Assembly: GCA_002688335.1 (NCBI GenBank)
Contig: NZCQ01000012.1
Span: forward strand, 1 to 18,791
Source: Candidatus Pacearchaeota archaeon
GTDB lineage: Archaea > Nanobdellota > Nanobdellia > Pacearchaeales > GW2011-AR1
Length of the DNA stretch: 18,791 bases
Reading direction: 5' to 3'
The notes under the pieces are model-generated. The model was not told where the DNA came from, made no database searches, and was given only the letters and a program-made list of their open reading frames with translations. A program made the position numbers and the translations under genes. Positions 6,456-13,422 of this stretch are shown here, piece by piece; within the stretch, counting starts at the first letter, position 1, and each line of letters begins with the position of its first letter.

Positions 6456-6839
6456 ATGGCTTTGAGAAATAAGGGTCTTGTAAAAACTGTTCAAGTTATT
6501 TTAGGTTTGGTGTTGCTGTTTTTTGGATTAAATGGATTTATTGGATTTATGGCTCTCCCTGAAATGAATCAACAAGCCTTGGGTTTTGTTAACTCGTTGT
6601 TTGCTGTGGGCTATATCTTTCCTATATTGAATGTTATATTTATCTTGACTGGATTGTTATTCTTATTTGATAGATGTGTTGCATTTGGGGCTATATTGAT
6701 ATTTCCTCTAACATTTAATATTGCATTATTCCATATCTTCTTGGAGATTAATAATTCTTTGATGGGATTTGTTGTGTTTGTTTTGAATCTTTATTTGATA
6801 TACTCTTACTTTGATTCTTATAGGGGCATGTGCAGGTGA
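6456..6839 (+). CDS. DoxX-like small integral membrane protein
   Basis: The protein has about 127 residues and four hydrophobic helices: VQVILGLVLLFFGLNGFIGF; FAVGYIFPILNVIFILTGLL; CVAFGAILIFPLTFNIALFH; and GFVVFVLNLYLIYSYF. The layout and the sequence FPLTFNIALFHIFLE in the third helix fit the DoxX family, whose members include quinol-oxidase-associated subunits and many uncharacterised proteins. The specific function is unknown; no redox residues can be named with confidence. ATG 6456 is chosen because TTAAATAT (6427-6434) is a TATA box centred 25 nt upstream; a TTG at 6450 would add two residues. It is divergent from the 5812-6375 gene. Confidence 0.7.
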   Translation: MALRNKGLVKTVQVILGLVLLFFGLNGFIGFMALPEMNQQALGFVNSLFAVGYIFPILNVIFILTGLLFLFDRCVAFGAILIFPLTFNIALFHIFLEINNSLMGFVVFVLNLYLIYSYFDSYRGMCR

Positions 6840-6858
6840 ACGTATTTGCTCCACAGAT

Positions 6859-6900
6859 GGCTTTTTACGATAGGTTCATTAATATAAGTTAATGAAAGCC
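6859..6900. other. Bulged hairpin in the convergent 3' region
   Basis: GGCTTT (6859-6864) pairs with AAAGCC (6895-6900), and CATTAA (6877-6882) with TTAATG (6889-6894) inside it, leaving a 12-nt bulge on the 5' side (plus strand). It lies between the convergent stops of the DoxX-like and methyltransferase genes. GGTTCA (6873-6878) can alternatively pair with TGAACC (6979-6984). It may be a processing or termination structure. Nothing else was seen in 6840-7001. Confidence 0.35.
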
Positions 6901-7001
6901 ACGCCTGTTCTGCTTGATGTATTGAGATGAGGTAATTTTAGAGCTATGGGCCTCGGGTTTTATGTGATTAGAATGTCTTGAACCAAATAAATTAGCAGTA
7001 T

Positions 7002-7988
7002 CTATATCTTCACTCCCCTAAATAAATGGACTGTGTGCCCAACTGCTACGCCCCGCCTATGTAACTCCAAAGCTTTTAATGATGAAACCTTATGGGGTTC
7101 TAACAATTTTTTTAATTCATCACCCTTCATAACAAGACTAGGATTTTCAATTTTATTTTCTTCGATTAACTCCTTGCTCTCATTGTATAAATAAAACTCA
7201 AAACTAACCCCGTATTCTTCTTCAAATCTTCCATATCCCCTAAAGTCTATCAATGCTTCAGTTTGCTCTTTAAATCCTACAATAACCTCTTCCATTCTTA
7301 ATCCACATTCTGTAAATAGTTCTTTAACAAGATCTAACGGTACTCTCCCCCCTAACTCTGTGATAATTGATCCACCTTTCTTAAGAACTTTTCTCGCGCT
7401 TTTAATATATGCATATTGTGCCCCCATAGCCCACTTGATAAATTTTTCTGGAGGATTATATTTATTATAAAGTGAGGAATCTAAAAATGTTCCTTTTTCT
7501 GCTCCCTTAGTTAAATCCTCTTCTCCTGTTGAGGGAAGATTAGGAATATTGGCATGAACAAAATCTACAAACGAGCCATTTTTTTCTATTGGTTCACAAA
7601 AAGAACCAACTAGGGGAGTTATCTTCATTTTTGAATCTTTAACTGTATTATTCAGATTGTGCATTGTCCCCTTAAGAATATCTCCGTCAACATCTGTTAC
7701 GATCATGTGCTTAAGATCATCCTTAAAAATAAATTTTAATGCTATTGCTTCGACTCCACTACAAATTCCGACAATCCCTCCGCTCTCAATTTTCTTACCC
7801 TCCTTGTCAAAAAGAGTTTTCAGATGTTTCATTCCAACCGCGGTAAAATAGGCCCAATTATCCTCTATTTTCGGCTTGTATGGGTACATTCCATCTGTCT
7901 CAATTATAGTCAATTTACCTGTCTTAATTTTAGCCCTTTCAAATAAGGGAGTAATATCCACAATTTTCCCTTCAATTCTTTCTTCCAT
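7002..7988 (-). CDS. Class I SAM-dependent methyltransferase, HemK/PrmC-like
   Basis: The Rossmann-fold signature is visible. Motif I is GIVGICSGVEAIAL (about residues 71-84), motif II is MIVTDVDGDIL (about 95-105, with acidic residues binding the ribose), and motif IV is VHANIPNLPSTGEEDL (about 144-159). The last occupies the place of the NPPY-type active site of N-methyltransferases such as HemK/PrmC, but reads NIPNLP. The N-terminal 65 residues form a separate small domain, and a roughly 60-residue helical tail (about 260-320) follows the catalytic core. The substrate cannot be told from the sequence; glutamine or asparagine in a protein, or a small molecule, are possible. A TATA-like TTTAATAATA about 25-30 nt upstream suggests a leaderless mRNA. 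Confidence 0.7.
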   Translation of the reverse strand: MEERIEGKIVDITPLFERAKIKTGKLTIIETDGMYPYKPKIEDNWAYFTAVGMKHLKTLFDKEGKKIESGGIVGICSGVEAIALKFIFKDDLKHMIVTDVDGDILKGTMHNLNNTVKDSKMKITPLVGSFCEPIEKNGSFVDFVHANIPNLPSTGEEDLTKGAEKGTFLDSSLYNKYNPPEKFIKWAMGAQYAYIKSARKVLKKGGSIITELGGRVPLDLVKELFTECGLRMEEVIVGFKEQTEALIDFRGYGRFEEEYGVSFEFYLYNESKELIEENKIENPSLVMKGDELKKLLEPHKVSSLKALELHRRGVAVGHTVHLFRGVKI

Positions 7989-8087
7989 TTATTCCTAACA
8001 ATCATATTATTATTAAATCTTCCCAATCGATAATATCTTTTTACATCTGCTGGAATGTTTTTACTTCATCAAATAAAATGGAGAGAT

Positions 8088-9011
8088 TTAATTGTCTTTA
8101 TCCAAAAATCTTTCAGCTTCTAAGGCTGCCATGCAGCCATATGCTGCAGCAGTTACTGCTTGTCTATAGGTATGATCATGGACATCTCCTGCTGCAAATA
8201 CTCCTGGAACACTTGTTTGCATGCTTTCTTTTAGTGCGATATATCCCATTTTATCTAGTTCTACCTTGTCCTTGAATAAGACTGTGTTTGGAACATGGCC
8301 TATAGAAACAAATATGCCTCCTGTTGGAAGGGTTGTTTCTTTGTTTGTTTTGCTGTTTTTGATTATTATTGAATCTACCATTTTATCTCCTTTAATGCCT
8401 GCAACTTCTGAATCCCAATGAAATTCTATTTTTTTGTTTGCAAATACTTTATCTTGCATTGCCTTGCTAGCTTTCAATTTATCCCTTCTATGTACAACGT
8501 GGACTTTTGTTGCAAATTTTGTTAGGAAATTTGCTTCTTCCATTGCAGCATCTCCACCACCTATAACAAATAACTCTTTATCCTTGAATAAAGGGCCATC
8601 ACAAAGAGCGCAATATGAAACTCCCCTTCCTGAGAAAGTTTTCTCTTCTTCCAAACCTAATTTTCTTGGATCTGCTCCTGTACAGATGATTGCAGATTTC
8701 CCTATGAATGTTTCTTTTGAAGTAGATACCTTGAAGGGTCTTTTTGTGAAATCTACATCAATAACTGTTTTATCTAAGATTGTCGTGCCCATGTTTTCTG
8801 TTTGCTTTCTCATTATCTTCATTAAATCCGGTCCTAAGATTCCTTTGTCGAAACCAGGATAATTTTCAACATCCGTCGTATTAACTAATTGTCCTCCCGG
8901 AAGTTTCCCAGATAATATAAGAACTTTTAATCCTCCCCTTGACGCATAAATTCCTGCAGTGTATCCTGCCGGACCTGCTCCGATAATTATTAGATCATAG
9001 GTATCAACCAT
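8088..9011 (-). CDS. trxB: Thioredoxin reductase (NADPH/FAD)
   Basis: This is a full-length, 307-residue low-molecular-weight thioredoxin reductase. The FAD-binding GAGPAG motif is at residues 11-16, and GGQLVNTTDVENYPGF follows. The redox-active disulfide is CALC (Cys134 and Cys137) followed by DGPLF, the nucleotide-binding GGGDAA is at 151-156, and the C-terminal FAD contact is in VFAAGDVHD. It reduces thioredoxin or glutaredoxin-like proteins with NAD(P)H and maintains cytoplasmic thiols. No thioredoxin gene is adjacent. The gene follows the 9050-9592 gene closely on the same strand, but TTTAAA-type boxes in the 38-nt gap suggest its own promoter. Confidence 0.95.
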   Translation of the reverse strand: MVDTYDLIIIGAGPAGYTAGIYASRGGLKVLILSGKLPGGQLVNTTDVENYPGFDKGILGPDLMKIMRKQTENMGTTILDKTVIDVDFTKRPFKVSTSKETFIGKSAIICTGADPRKLGLEEEKTFSGRGVSYCALCDGPLFKDKELFVIGGGDAAMEEANFLTKFATKVHVVHRRDKLKASKAMQDKVFANKKIEFHWDSEVAGIKGDKMVDSIIIKNSKTNKETTLPTGGIFVSIGHVPNTVLFKDKVELDKMGYIALKESMQTSVPGVFAAGDVHDHTYRQAVTAAAYGCMAALEAERFLDKDN

Positions 9012-9049
9012 TTTTATAATAGATTTAAATGGTAGAAGTTTTTAAAGTT

Positions 9050-9592
9050 TTACTCGTCTTCTCTTAATCTTCTTAGAATTTCTAGGTAATTTCTTTTGTA
9101 TTGGGAATCTTGATCTAGACTTGTCATGAGGCAGTGATAGGAGGTTAATAAAGGGGTGGTGTCAAATAGTCCTATTGATGATACCTCTTCTTGTGTTAGA
9201 AATAGTTTCTTTTCTTCATCTATACTCCATGAATAATGTACCCTATGTTTTCCATTATCTGTGGATCTTCCATAAAAATCGGTGATATTCATTCTCATCA
9301 TCAATTCGTTTAGATGATCATGATCTATCTCCACCCTAGCTATCTTGTTTTTTATTTCTAATATGTTAGCTAGAGTTTCTTCCAATGGACTGGGAAGAAG
9401 ATGTCGTGGATTTTCTGAGTCTAGGTCTTGTGGAGAAAATTTCTTACCCCTCCAATAGTTATGTAAGTACGGAACTAGAGGAAATTCTTCGATATGATCA
9501 AATCCTAAATTGAATCTTTGTTCTGGCAAATAGGAATTGTTTGTAAGCAATAGTTCTCCATCTTCCAATGAGAATTCATATATTTCAGACAT
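9050..9592 (-). CDS. Hypothetical protein, 180 aa, unrecognised family
   Basis: I do not recognise this protein. It is soluble and acidic, with histidines scattered through the middle (EIDHDHLNEL, KHRVHYSW) that do not form a known metal motif. It ends in a charged helix (SQYKRNYLEILRRLREDE). No membrane segment or cysteine pair is present. The start is supported by a minus-strand TATA box (CATTTAAACC, about 9613-9622) centred 25 nt upstream of the ATG, indicating a leaderless transcript. It is one of the five orphan genes of similar length in the window. Confidence 0.72.
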   Translation of the reverse strand: MSEIYEFSLEDGELLLTNNSYLPEQRFNLGFDHIEEFPLVPYLHNYWRGKKFSPQDLDSENPRHLLPSPLEETLANILEIKNKIARVEIDHDHLNELMMRMNITDFYGRSTDNGKHRVHYSWSIDEEKKLFLTQEEVSSIGLFDTTPLLTSYHCLMTSLDQDSQYKRNYLEILRRLREDE

Positions 9593-9660
9593 ATTAAGGG
9601 AATAAATTTGAGGTTTAAATGAATTGTGGTTACTAGTTATCAGTTGGATTCTCTAACTCA

Positions 9661-9726
9661 TTCAACTTCAGAGAAGTTGAAGATTTTGATGCGATTTTCT
9701 TCGAAAATTGGGGTTATTCAAAACCC
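9661..9726. terminator. Cluster of three hairpins after the Zn-ribbon gene
   Basis: Three stems follow one another. TTCAACTTC (9661-9669) pairs with GAAGTTGAA (9673-9681). CGATTTTC (9692-9699) pairs with GAAAATTG (9703-9710). GGGTT (9711-9715) pairs with AACCC (9722-9726) and overlaps the stop codon of the Zn-ribbon gene. The most likely role is transcript termination or 3'-end protection between two minus-strand genes, but no strong U-run follows. Confidence 0.4.
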
Positions 9727-10232
9727 TCTATAGAATTATCTTCCCTTCTATCAGTTTCTTCTTCATGATCCTCTTTCTTTTCTTCTCTACTCTCTTGAAG
9801 AGTTTGATCAAACAATTTATAATGGCTTTTTTTGTTTTTTTCTTTATCCTTATCCACCTTCATAGAAGAACTTATGTCTATAACATATTTTCCTTCTCCA
9901 AGCTTATAAATTAAAGGCCTGTTTTTATCAAATAGATTTACGATATCTATTTCAAACTTTCCTGGCTGCAATACTCTTACAGATTCAAGATCTAAGATTA
10001 CCGGTTCGTCTGGTTTTTCTGTTAGTCCTGTTAACTCTCTGATGTCTTTTTCTATCTGATCTTTGTCTGCATGATCTAGTTCTTGCATAACGCTTTTTAG
10101 ATCTTCCTGAAGTTCGTCGTATTTTTCCTGTCTAATATAATAGAAGAATCTGCTGCCACAAGGGCATCCCTTTAGTAAATTCTCAGATGCATCTGGATAT
10201 ACTTCAGAACACTTCGTGCATTGGTGAGGCAT
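9714..10232 (-). CDS. Archaeal Zn-ribbon protein (COG3364-like) with charged tail
   Basis: The N-terminus MPHQCTKCSEVYPDASENLL followed by KGCPCGSRFFYY is the zinc ribbon of a widespread archaeal family of unknown function. The second knuckle is unusual: Cys23 and Cys25 are separated by one residue (CPC) instead of the usual two. A helical segment (about 34-68) follows. The conserved C-terminal domain (VRVLQPGKFEIDIVNLFDKN, then LIYKLGEGKYVIDI) ends at about residue 128. The remaining 45 residues are a highly charged, probably disordered tail rich in Lys, Glu and Asp. Zinc-ribbon proteins of this kind are usually thought to bind RNA or to act in translation or transcription, but this is not established. 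A TATA box at about 10251-10260 fits a leaderless start. Confidence 0.72.
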   Translation of the reverse strand: MPHQCTKCSEVYPDASENLLKGCPCGSRFFYYIRQEKYDELQEDLKSVMQELDHADKDQIEKDIRELTGLTEKPDEPVILDLESVRVLQPGKFEIDIVNLFDKNRPLIYKLGEGKYVIDISSSMKVDKDKEKNKKSHYKLFDQTLQESREEKKEDHEEETDRREDNSIEGFE

Positions 10233-10291
10233 GATTTTATGAGGAATGTAGAGTTATTAAGGTTTGTTGTTTTTTTGGAAGATTTTTAATA

Positions 10292-10597
10292 TCAAGGATT
10301 TTCTTCTTTAACCATATTCAGGTATTTTTCTAGATTCTTGTAATCATCTTTCCTATCTAATAAACAGACTAATACAATATTAGGTTCTAAGATAACATAA
10401 ATCAATCTTGTTTCAGATCTAAAAATAGAGAATCTAATTCTGAAGACTTTAGAGTATTGTTTTGAGCGAATTCTTTTGTATCTATAAGGATTTTCCTTAA
10501 TTAATCTAATCTTATCGTTAATTATTCTTTTTGATTTTTTATCTAAATCTAAAACTTGATCCTGGAAAAATCTTAGAGCTTTTATTTCATAATTCAT
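10292..10597 (-). CDS. RelE/ParE-superfamily toxin
   Basis: The 101-residue basic protein has the RelE layout: an N-terminal strand YEIKALRFFQDQV, a helical hairpin (LDKKSKRIINDKIRLIKENP), then a core sheet with YRYKRIRSKQYSKVFRIRF, ETRLIYVILEPNIVLVCLLD and a terminal RKDDYKNLEKYL. The phrase RKDDYKNL is typical of the end of RelE toxins. RelE proteins cleave mRNA at the ribosome; ParE relatives poison gyrase. The many basic residues on the sheet favour an RNA-directed role. It overlaps its antitoxin gene by 4 nt, so it is translated by coupling, second in the operon. Confidence 0.82.
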   Translation of the reverse strand: MNYEIKALRFFQDQVLDLDKKSKRIINDKIRLIKENPYRYKRIRSKQYSKVFRIRFSIFRSETRLIYVILEPNIVLVCLLDRKDDYKNLEKYLNMVKEENP

Positions 10598-10851
10598 TCT
10601 AACAGAGTTTTTTTAAGTTCCTCCTCTGAAACTAAATCATCTTTTTTTATAGATAATCCTATTAAAGAATCAATTAACTCTATCTCCTTATCACTTAGGG
10701 TCTCATCAAATTCGTTATTCTCGAAAACTTTTTCTCTGATGCTTTCGGCAGCTAATTCTTGCATATTTTTATAACCGTAGATTTCTGCATACTTTCTTGC
10801 TGCTTCAATAAGATTCTTTGATAGTTTAAGATTTATTTGCTCTGCTTCCAT
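10594..10851 (-). CDS. RelB-like antitoxin
   Basis: This 85-residue acidic protein precedes the RelE-like toxin gene. Residues 5-45 (INLKLSKNLIEAARKYAEIY then KNMQELAAESIREKVF) form a ribbon-helix-helix-like DNA-binding half, in which the first strand INLKL would insert into DNA. The acidic C-terminus (DETLSDKEIELIDS, EEELKKTLLE) is expected to wrap and neutralise the toxin. A perfect palindrome lies immediately upstream of its start codon and is the obvious operator for autorepression by the antitoxin or the complex. Confidence 0.8.
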   Translation of the reverse strand: MEAEQINLKLSKNLIEAARKYAEIYGYKNMQELAAESIREKVFENNEFDETLSDKEIELIDSLIGLSIKKDDLVSEEELKKTLLE

Positions 10852-10885
10852 AATATCAATAGATATCTATTGATATTTATATATT
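10852..10885 (-). promoter_or_regulatory. Operator palindrome and TATA box of the relBE-like operon
   Basis: Positions 10852-10877 are a perfect 26-bp palindrome with half-site AATATCAATAGAT, ending directly at the antitoxin start codon. A TATA-like ATATATAAAT lies just upstream (about 10876-10885 on the minus strand). The predicted transcription start falls inside the palindrome, so binding there would block initiation. Autoregulation is inferred from placement and from the general behaviour of RelB antitoxins. Confidence 0.75.
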
Positions 10886-10926
10886 CTTCTATTTTCTATG
10901 AAATGCTGTGTTAAGAAATGCTAATC

Positions 10927-12582
10927 TCACTTACCTCTTCCTTCTATAAATTCTTTTAGAATTTTGATCACATCTTCCTTCTTGCTTGGAAGGAAGGTTA
11001 TGGATCCTGCGAATTGATGTCCACCGCCGTCAACAAATGCTTCTGGGAGTTTTTTGTTTATTGTTGATATGAGATCATGAACACTGAAATTGGATTCCTC
11101 TGTTGCTCTAAGAGTTATTGCGGTGTTCATGATTCCGGCTGTAACTAAATTTGTAGTTTTCTTTGTTTTTTGTAAGTCATCATGAACCATTCCCACACAC
11201 ATTCCAGGTTTAGGATAGAAGCCAAATCCTGGGAATGTGTTTTCAATGTCAATGGTTTGTAATGTAGTGGTTCCAAGTTTTTCTTGTTTTGCTGCACTAA
11301 CTCCGATTTTGAGTCCTTTTGCTTCAAGTTTTCTAATATGGGGAGCCATTAAACCCACTAACGCTTTTTGTTTTTCCCTTGGTTCACCAAATATAACCTC
11401 AATATATTCTCTTGCTTCCATGAATCTAAGCTTTGCTGAAACAAAGTCTATCACTGTGGAGATATCCCCTAGAAGATCATTGCTATATCCTTCCTTTTTT
11501 GCAAGACTTATGTAATCATCTACTGCTTTTTTGTTAGCTAAATCTATCCTATCTGCAAGTCCTGCCATGCCTGCAATCTGAGTAACATTTTTTACATCTT
11601 TATTAATTAATCTAGCGAATTCTGTGCAAAGCATGCCTGCACTAAAGTGAGATCCATCTTCTCCTACTAGGAATGGATTGATGTGTGTTAAAACTTCTGA
11701 AGAGATTACATCCTCTTCTGAGAAATGGTGGTCTACAACTATAAAATCCATTCCGTGAACTTTTCCGTGCTTTATTGCCATTAAATCTTCTGGGCTTGAA
11801 CCGTTATCTGCTATGATTACTAATGGCATCTTATTAGAGAATTTTGCAACATTTCTTAAAGATTGAGCTGCGTCTCTTATTGAGTCATCTATTTCATAGA
11901 ACGGTGCTGCGCAAGGAGCCCTAAGAAAAAACTCCCATCCGGCCTTGTCCGAACCATGTTCTTTGATGATTAAAGGTAGGATTGCACGCTCAAGTGCAAA
12001 ACCAGAGGAATATCCATCAGTATCATTATGATGTCTGACAATTAGAGGTCTTTGTTGAATTATTGCTAATCTTATCTGAGTTGCTGCCTGTATGAATTTG
12101 TCCCTTAGTTTATCCAAAATTGGACTCTTTATTAAAAATGGGATCTCATCAACTTTAGCTCTTTTTAACTGTTCAGCCTCTATTCTCTTCACTAGTTTTT
12201 TATGGTCTGCTTCAGATAATTTCTCAATTTTTTTTATTTCCCCTTCAATTTCTCCATTATACTCTCCAATTTCTATTATTGATTTAATGCTATCTCCTTC
12301 ATTGATCTCTGGGTATGCTCTGTCTCCCGGTTTGTCAAATCCTTTCAGAGATAATGTTCCAGAGGAATCTGTCACTACGAAAATGGTTGGCCCGCCTGTT
12401 TGGACAATTTTCCCTACTGTACCAACTACTTTAACCCTTTGTTTTGTTAAATCAGAGTTTATTTCTGTTATTGAGATCTCTTCCGGATCTTTGAAGGATT
12501 TGAAATTGTCCTTACTAAATTTCTTATTGCTTTTTGAGAAATCCTTCTTCTTGAATTTATTGTTGAATTTCTTATTTTTCAT
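10927..12582 (-). CDS. Archaeal RecJ-like DHH-family phosphoesterase/exonuclease with OB-fold
   Basis: Three parts are visible. Residues 1-31 are a Lys/Phe/Asn/Ser-rich, probably disordered tail with repeated KKF/NKKFS units. Residues about 34-122 form an OB-fold-like nucleic-acid-binding domain (RVKVVGTVGKIVQTGG, IFVVTDSSGTLSLKGF). The DHH catalytic domain follows: RHHNDTDGYSSG (about 183-194), ADNGSS (258-263) and VVDHHF (282-287), whose Asp/His residues bind Mn2+. The C-terminal DHHA1 domain has FVDGGGHQFAGSITF. The order resembles archaeal RecJ-like/GAN proteins (COG1107-like), but the zinc-finger domain of the longer members is absent. It is probably a single-strand DNA or RNA 5' exonuclease. 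A TATA box at about 12605-12614 lies 28 nt upstream of the ATG. Confidence 0.85.
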   Translation of the reverse strand: MKNKKFNNKFKKKDFSKSNKKFSKDNFKSFKDPEEISITEINSDLTKQRVKVVGTVGKIVQTGGPTIFVVTDSSGTLSLKGFDKPGDRAYPEINEGDSIKSIIEIGEYNGEIEGEIKKIEKLSEADHKKLVKRIEAEQLKRAKVDEIPFLIKSPILDKLRDKFIQAATQIRLAIIQQRPLIVRHHNDTDGYSSGFALERAILPLIIKEHGSDKAGWEFFLRAPCAAPFYEIDDSIRDAAQSLRNVAKFSNKMPLVIIADNGSSPEDLMAIKHGKVHGMDFIVVDHHFSEEDVISSEVLTHINPFLVGEDGSHFSAGMLCTEFARLINKDVKNVTQIAGMAGLADRIDLANKKAVDDYISLAKKEGYSNDLLGDISTVIDFVSAKLRFMEAREYIEVIFGEPREKQKALVGLMAPHIRKLEAKGLKIGVSAAKQEKLGTTTLQTIDIENTFPGFGFYPKPGMCVGMVHDDLQKTKKTTNLVTAGIMNTAITLRATEESNFSVHDLISTINKKLPEAFVDGGGHQFAGSITFLPSKKEDVIKILKEFIEGRGK

Positions 12583-12656
12583 ATTGTTTATTGTTTAAGT
12601 TAGTTTTTAAAGATACTGTTTTATGATTTATTTTACCACTCTCAAACAAAACTAAA

Positions 12657-12704
12657 TGTTTAAAAACACTTTTTTGTTGTTTCCAGTAGGGATAAGAAGG
12701 AGGT
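12657..12704 (+). promoter_or_regulatory. TATA box and Shine-Dalgarno sequence of the acidic-protein gene
   Basis: GTTTAAAAAC at about 12658-12667 predicts a start of transcription near 12687. GAAGGAGGT (12696-12704) lies 4 nt before ATG 12709 and is the strongest ribosome site in the window. The promoter is back to back with that of the RecJ-like gene. Confidence 0.6.
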
Positions 12705-12708
12705 TAAT

Positions 12709-13026
12709 ATGGAAGAAGAAACAAGTCAAGAGGAATCTGCTGGTGCTGAGGAAGGTGCTGGAGATGCTGCTGCCGAACCTGCTGCTGAAGAGGGAAGCAC
12801 GGAAGAAGAACCTGCTGAATCTGAAGCAGGTGCTGAAGAGAGTTCGGAAGGTGCTGGAGATGCTGCTGAGGAGCCTAGTGCAGAAGAACCTGCTGAAGAA
12901 GCTAGCGATGAGGCTGGTCCTGATGAAGGAGCTAGTGAATCATCTGAAGATTCTGCGGAAGGTGGTGAAGATACTGGAGAAAGTGATGGAGGATCAGAAT
13001 CAGGAGATTCTGAGGATAAAGAATAA
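12709..13026 (+). CDS. Very acidic, low-complexity protein, 105 aa
   Basis: The protein is almost entirely Glu, Ala, Ser, Gly, Asp and Pro. It has no aromatic residues, no Met after the first, no Leu/Ile, a few Thr/Val-like residues at most, and a single Lys near the end. It is predicted to be intrinsically disordered and strongly negatively charged. Residues 15-46 and about 47-79 are two copies of one unit (EGAGDAAAEPAAEE versus EGAGDAAEEPSAEE). A 22-nt stretch is identical at 12751-12772 and 12847-12868, exactly 32 codons apart, so the gene grew by duplication. A very strong Shine-Dalgarno sequence fixes the start and shows that this frame, not the overlapping Lys/Leu-rich frame beginning 12656, is translated. 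No family is recognised. Confidence 0.8.
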   Translation: MEEETSQEESAGAEEGAGDAAAEPAAEEGSTEEEPAESEAGAEESSEGAGDAAEEPSAEEPAEEASDEAGPDEGASESSEDSAEGGEDTGESDGGSESGDSEDKE

Positions 13027-13051
13027 TCATAAATTGTGATTTATCTAATTC

Positions 13052-13069
13052 TTATTTTTTATTTTTTTG
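13052..13069 (+). terminator. U-rich terminator of the acidic-protein gene
   Basis: Two T-runs (TTTTTT then TTTTTTT) begin 26 nt after the stop codon, without a stable hairpin. This is the typical archaeal U-tract signal. Confidence 0.55.
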
Positions 13070-13090
13070 TTTGTGATCTTACCTAGATTT

Positions 13091-13235
13091 AGCTCTCGAA
13101 ATTGATTTCATCCAATTTCTTTGCTAGAGATATTATTAGTCCACACTATTCATCTCGCCAAATTATTTACTCTCCCTATGAAACATTACCAATATGAGCT
13201 AACGGATAACCCTAACGGAGTTGGGTTTGAGAGCT
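13091..13235. other. Possible folded RNA closed by a 7-bp long-range stem
   Basis: AGCTCTC (13091-13097) pairs with GAGAGCT (13229-13235), closing about 131 nt. Next to the closing stem, GAAATTG (13098-13104) pairs perfectly with CAATTTC (13113-13119). Near the other end AACCC pairs with GGGTT around CTAACGGA-type repeats (CTAACGGATAACCCTAACGG). No open frame covers the region. Either strand could be the RNA; only one copy exists here, so covariation cannot be tested. The whole stretch 13027-13422 has no gene: it holds the T-runs, this fold and a family II element. Confidence 0.3.
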
Positions 13236-13243
13236 GTAAATTG

Positions 13244-13405
13244 ATATCAAAAACGATGGCCGCCACACCTTAAAAACTGCGGTTTGATACAGGTCTCGTT
13301 TCCATCAAGATCCGTATGATCCTGTGGCCACAAAAACCAGATAGATCTTTGTGGGTTAAAGAATTGGAGATCTTGAAAATGTTAATTATCTGGGGTTCTT
13401 TTAAA
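13244..13405 (-). ncRNA. Family II structured element, long copy (X), downstream of the HtrA-like gene
   Basis: In minus-strand sense it ends with a terminator-like stem (AAACGA 13251-13256 with TCGTTT 13296-13301) followed by T residues. Other stems are 13306-13312 with 13318-13324 (one G:U on the minus strand) and CCACAAA 13328-13334 with TTTGTGG 13348-13354. The loop of the latter holds CCAGATA (13337-13343), which can pair with TATCTGG (13387-13393) to give a pseudoknot. TTAAAGAA (13356-13363) can pair with 13396-13404. Blocks shared with the copy at 16284-16490 include GTGGCC, GGAAACGAG, CAAACC, TTTTAAG, TGTGGCG and CCATCGTTTTT. In minus sense it starts about 18 nt after the HtrA-like stop codon, so it may be that gene's 3' region or a processed RNA. 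Confidence 0.55.
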
Positions 13406-13422
13406 TAATTTGAAATGTATTA

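Noticed and set aside
6840..7001. A small RNA gene in the DoxX/methyltransferase 3' gap
   Set aside because: Only one bulged hairpin and no promoter or second copy; kept only as a low-confidence structure.
12656..13039. Lys/Leu-rich open frame overlapping the acidic-protein gene
   Set aside because: It is a shifted reading of the repeat-rich acidic gene, which has the Shine-Dalgarno sequence and sensible codon use.
13200..13225. Tandem CTAACGG motifs as a CRISPR or iteron-like repeat
   Set aside because: Only two copies with a short gap exist and no spacer pattern; they are better seen as part of a local fold.
13027..13422. RNase P RNA, SRP RNA or tRNA in the large gene-free stretch
   Set aside because: None of the expected conserved cores or a T-arm was seen on either strand.
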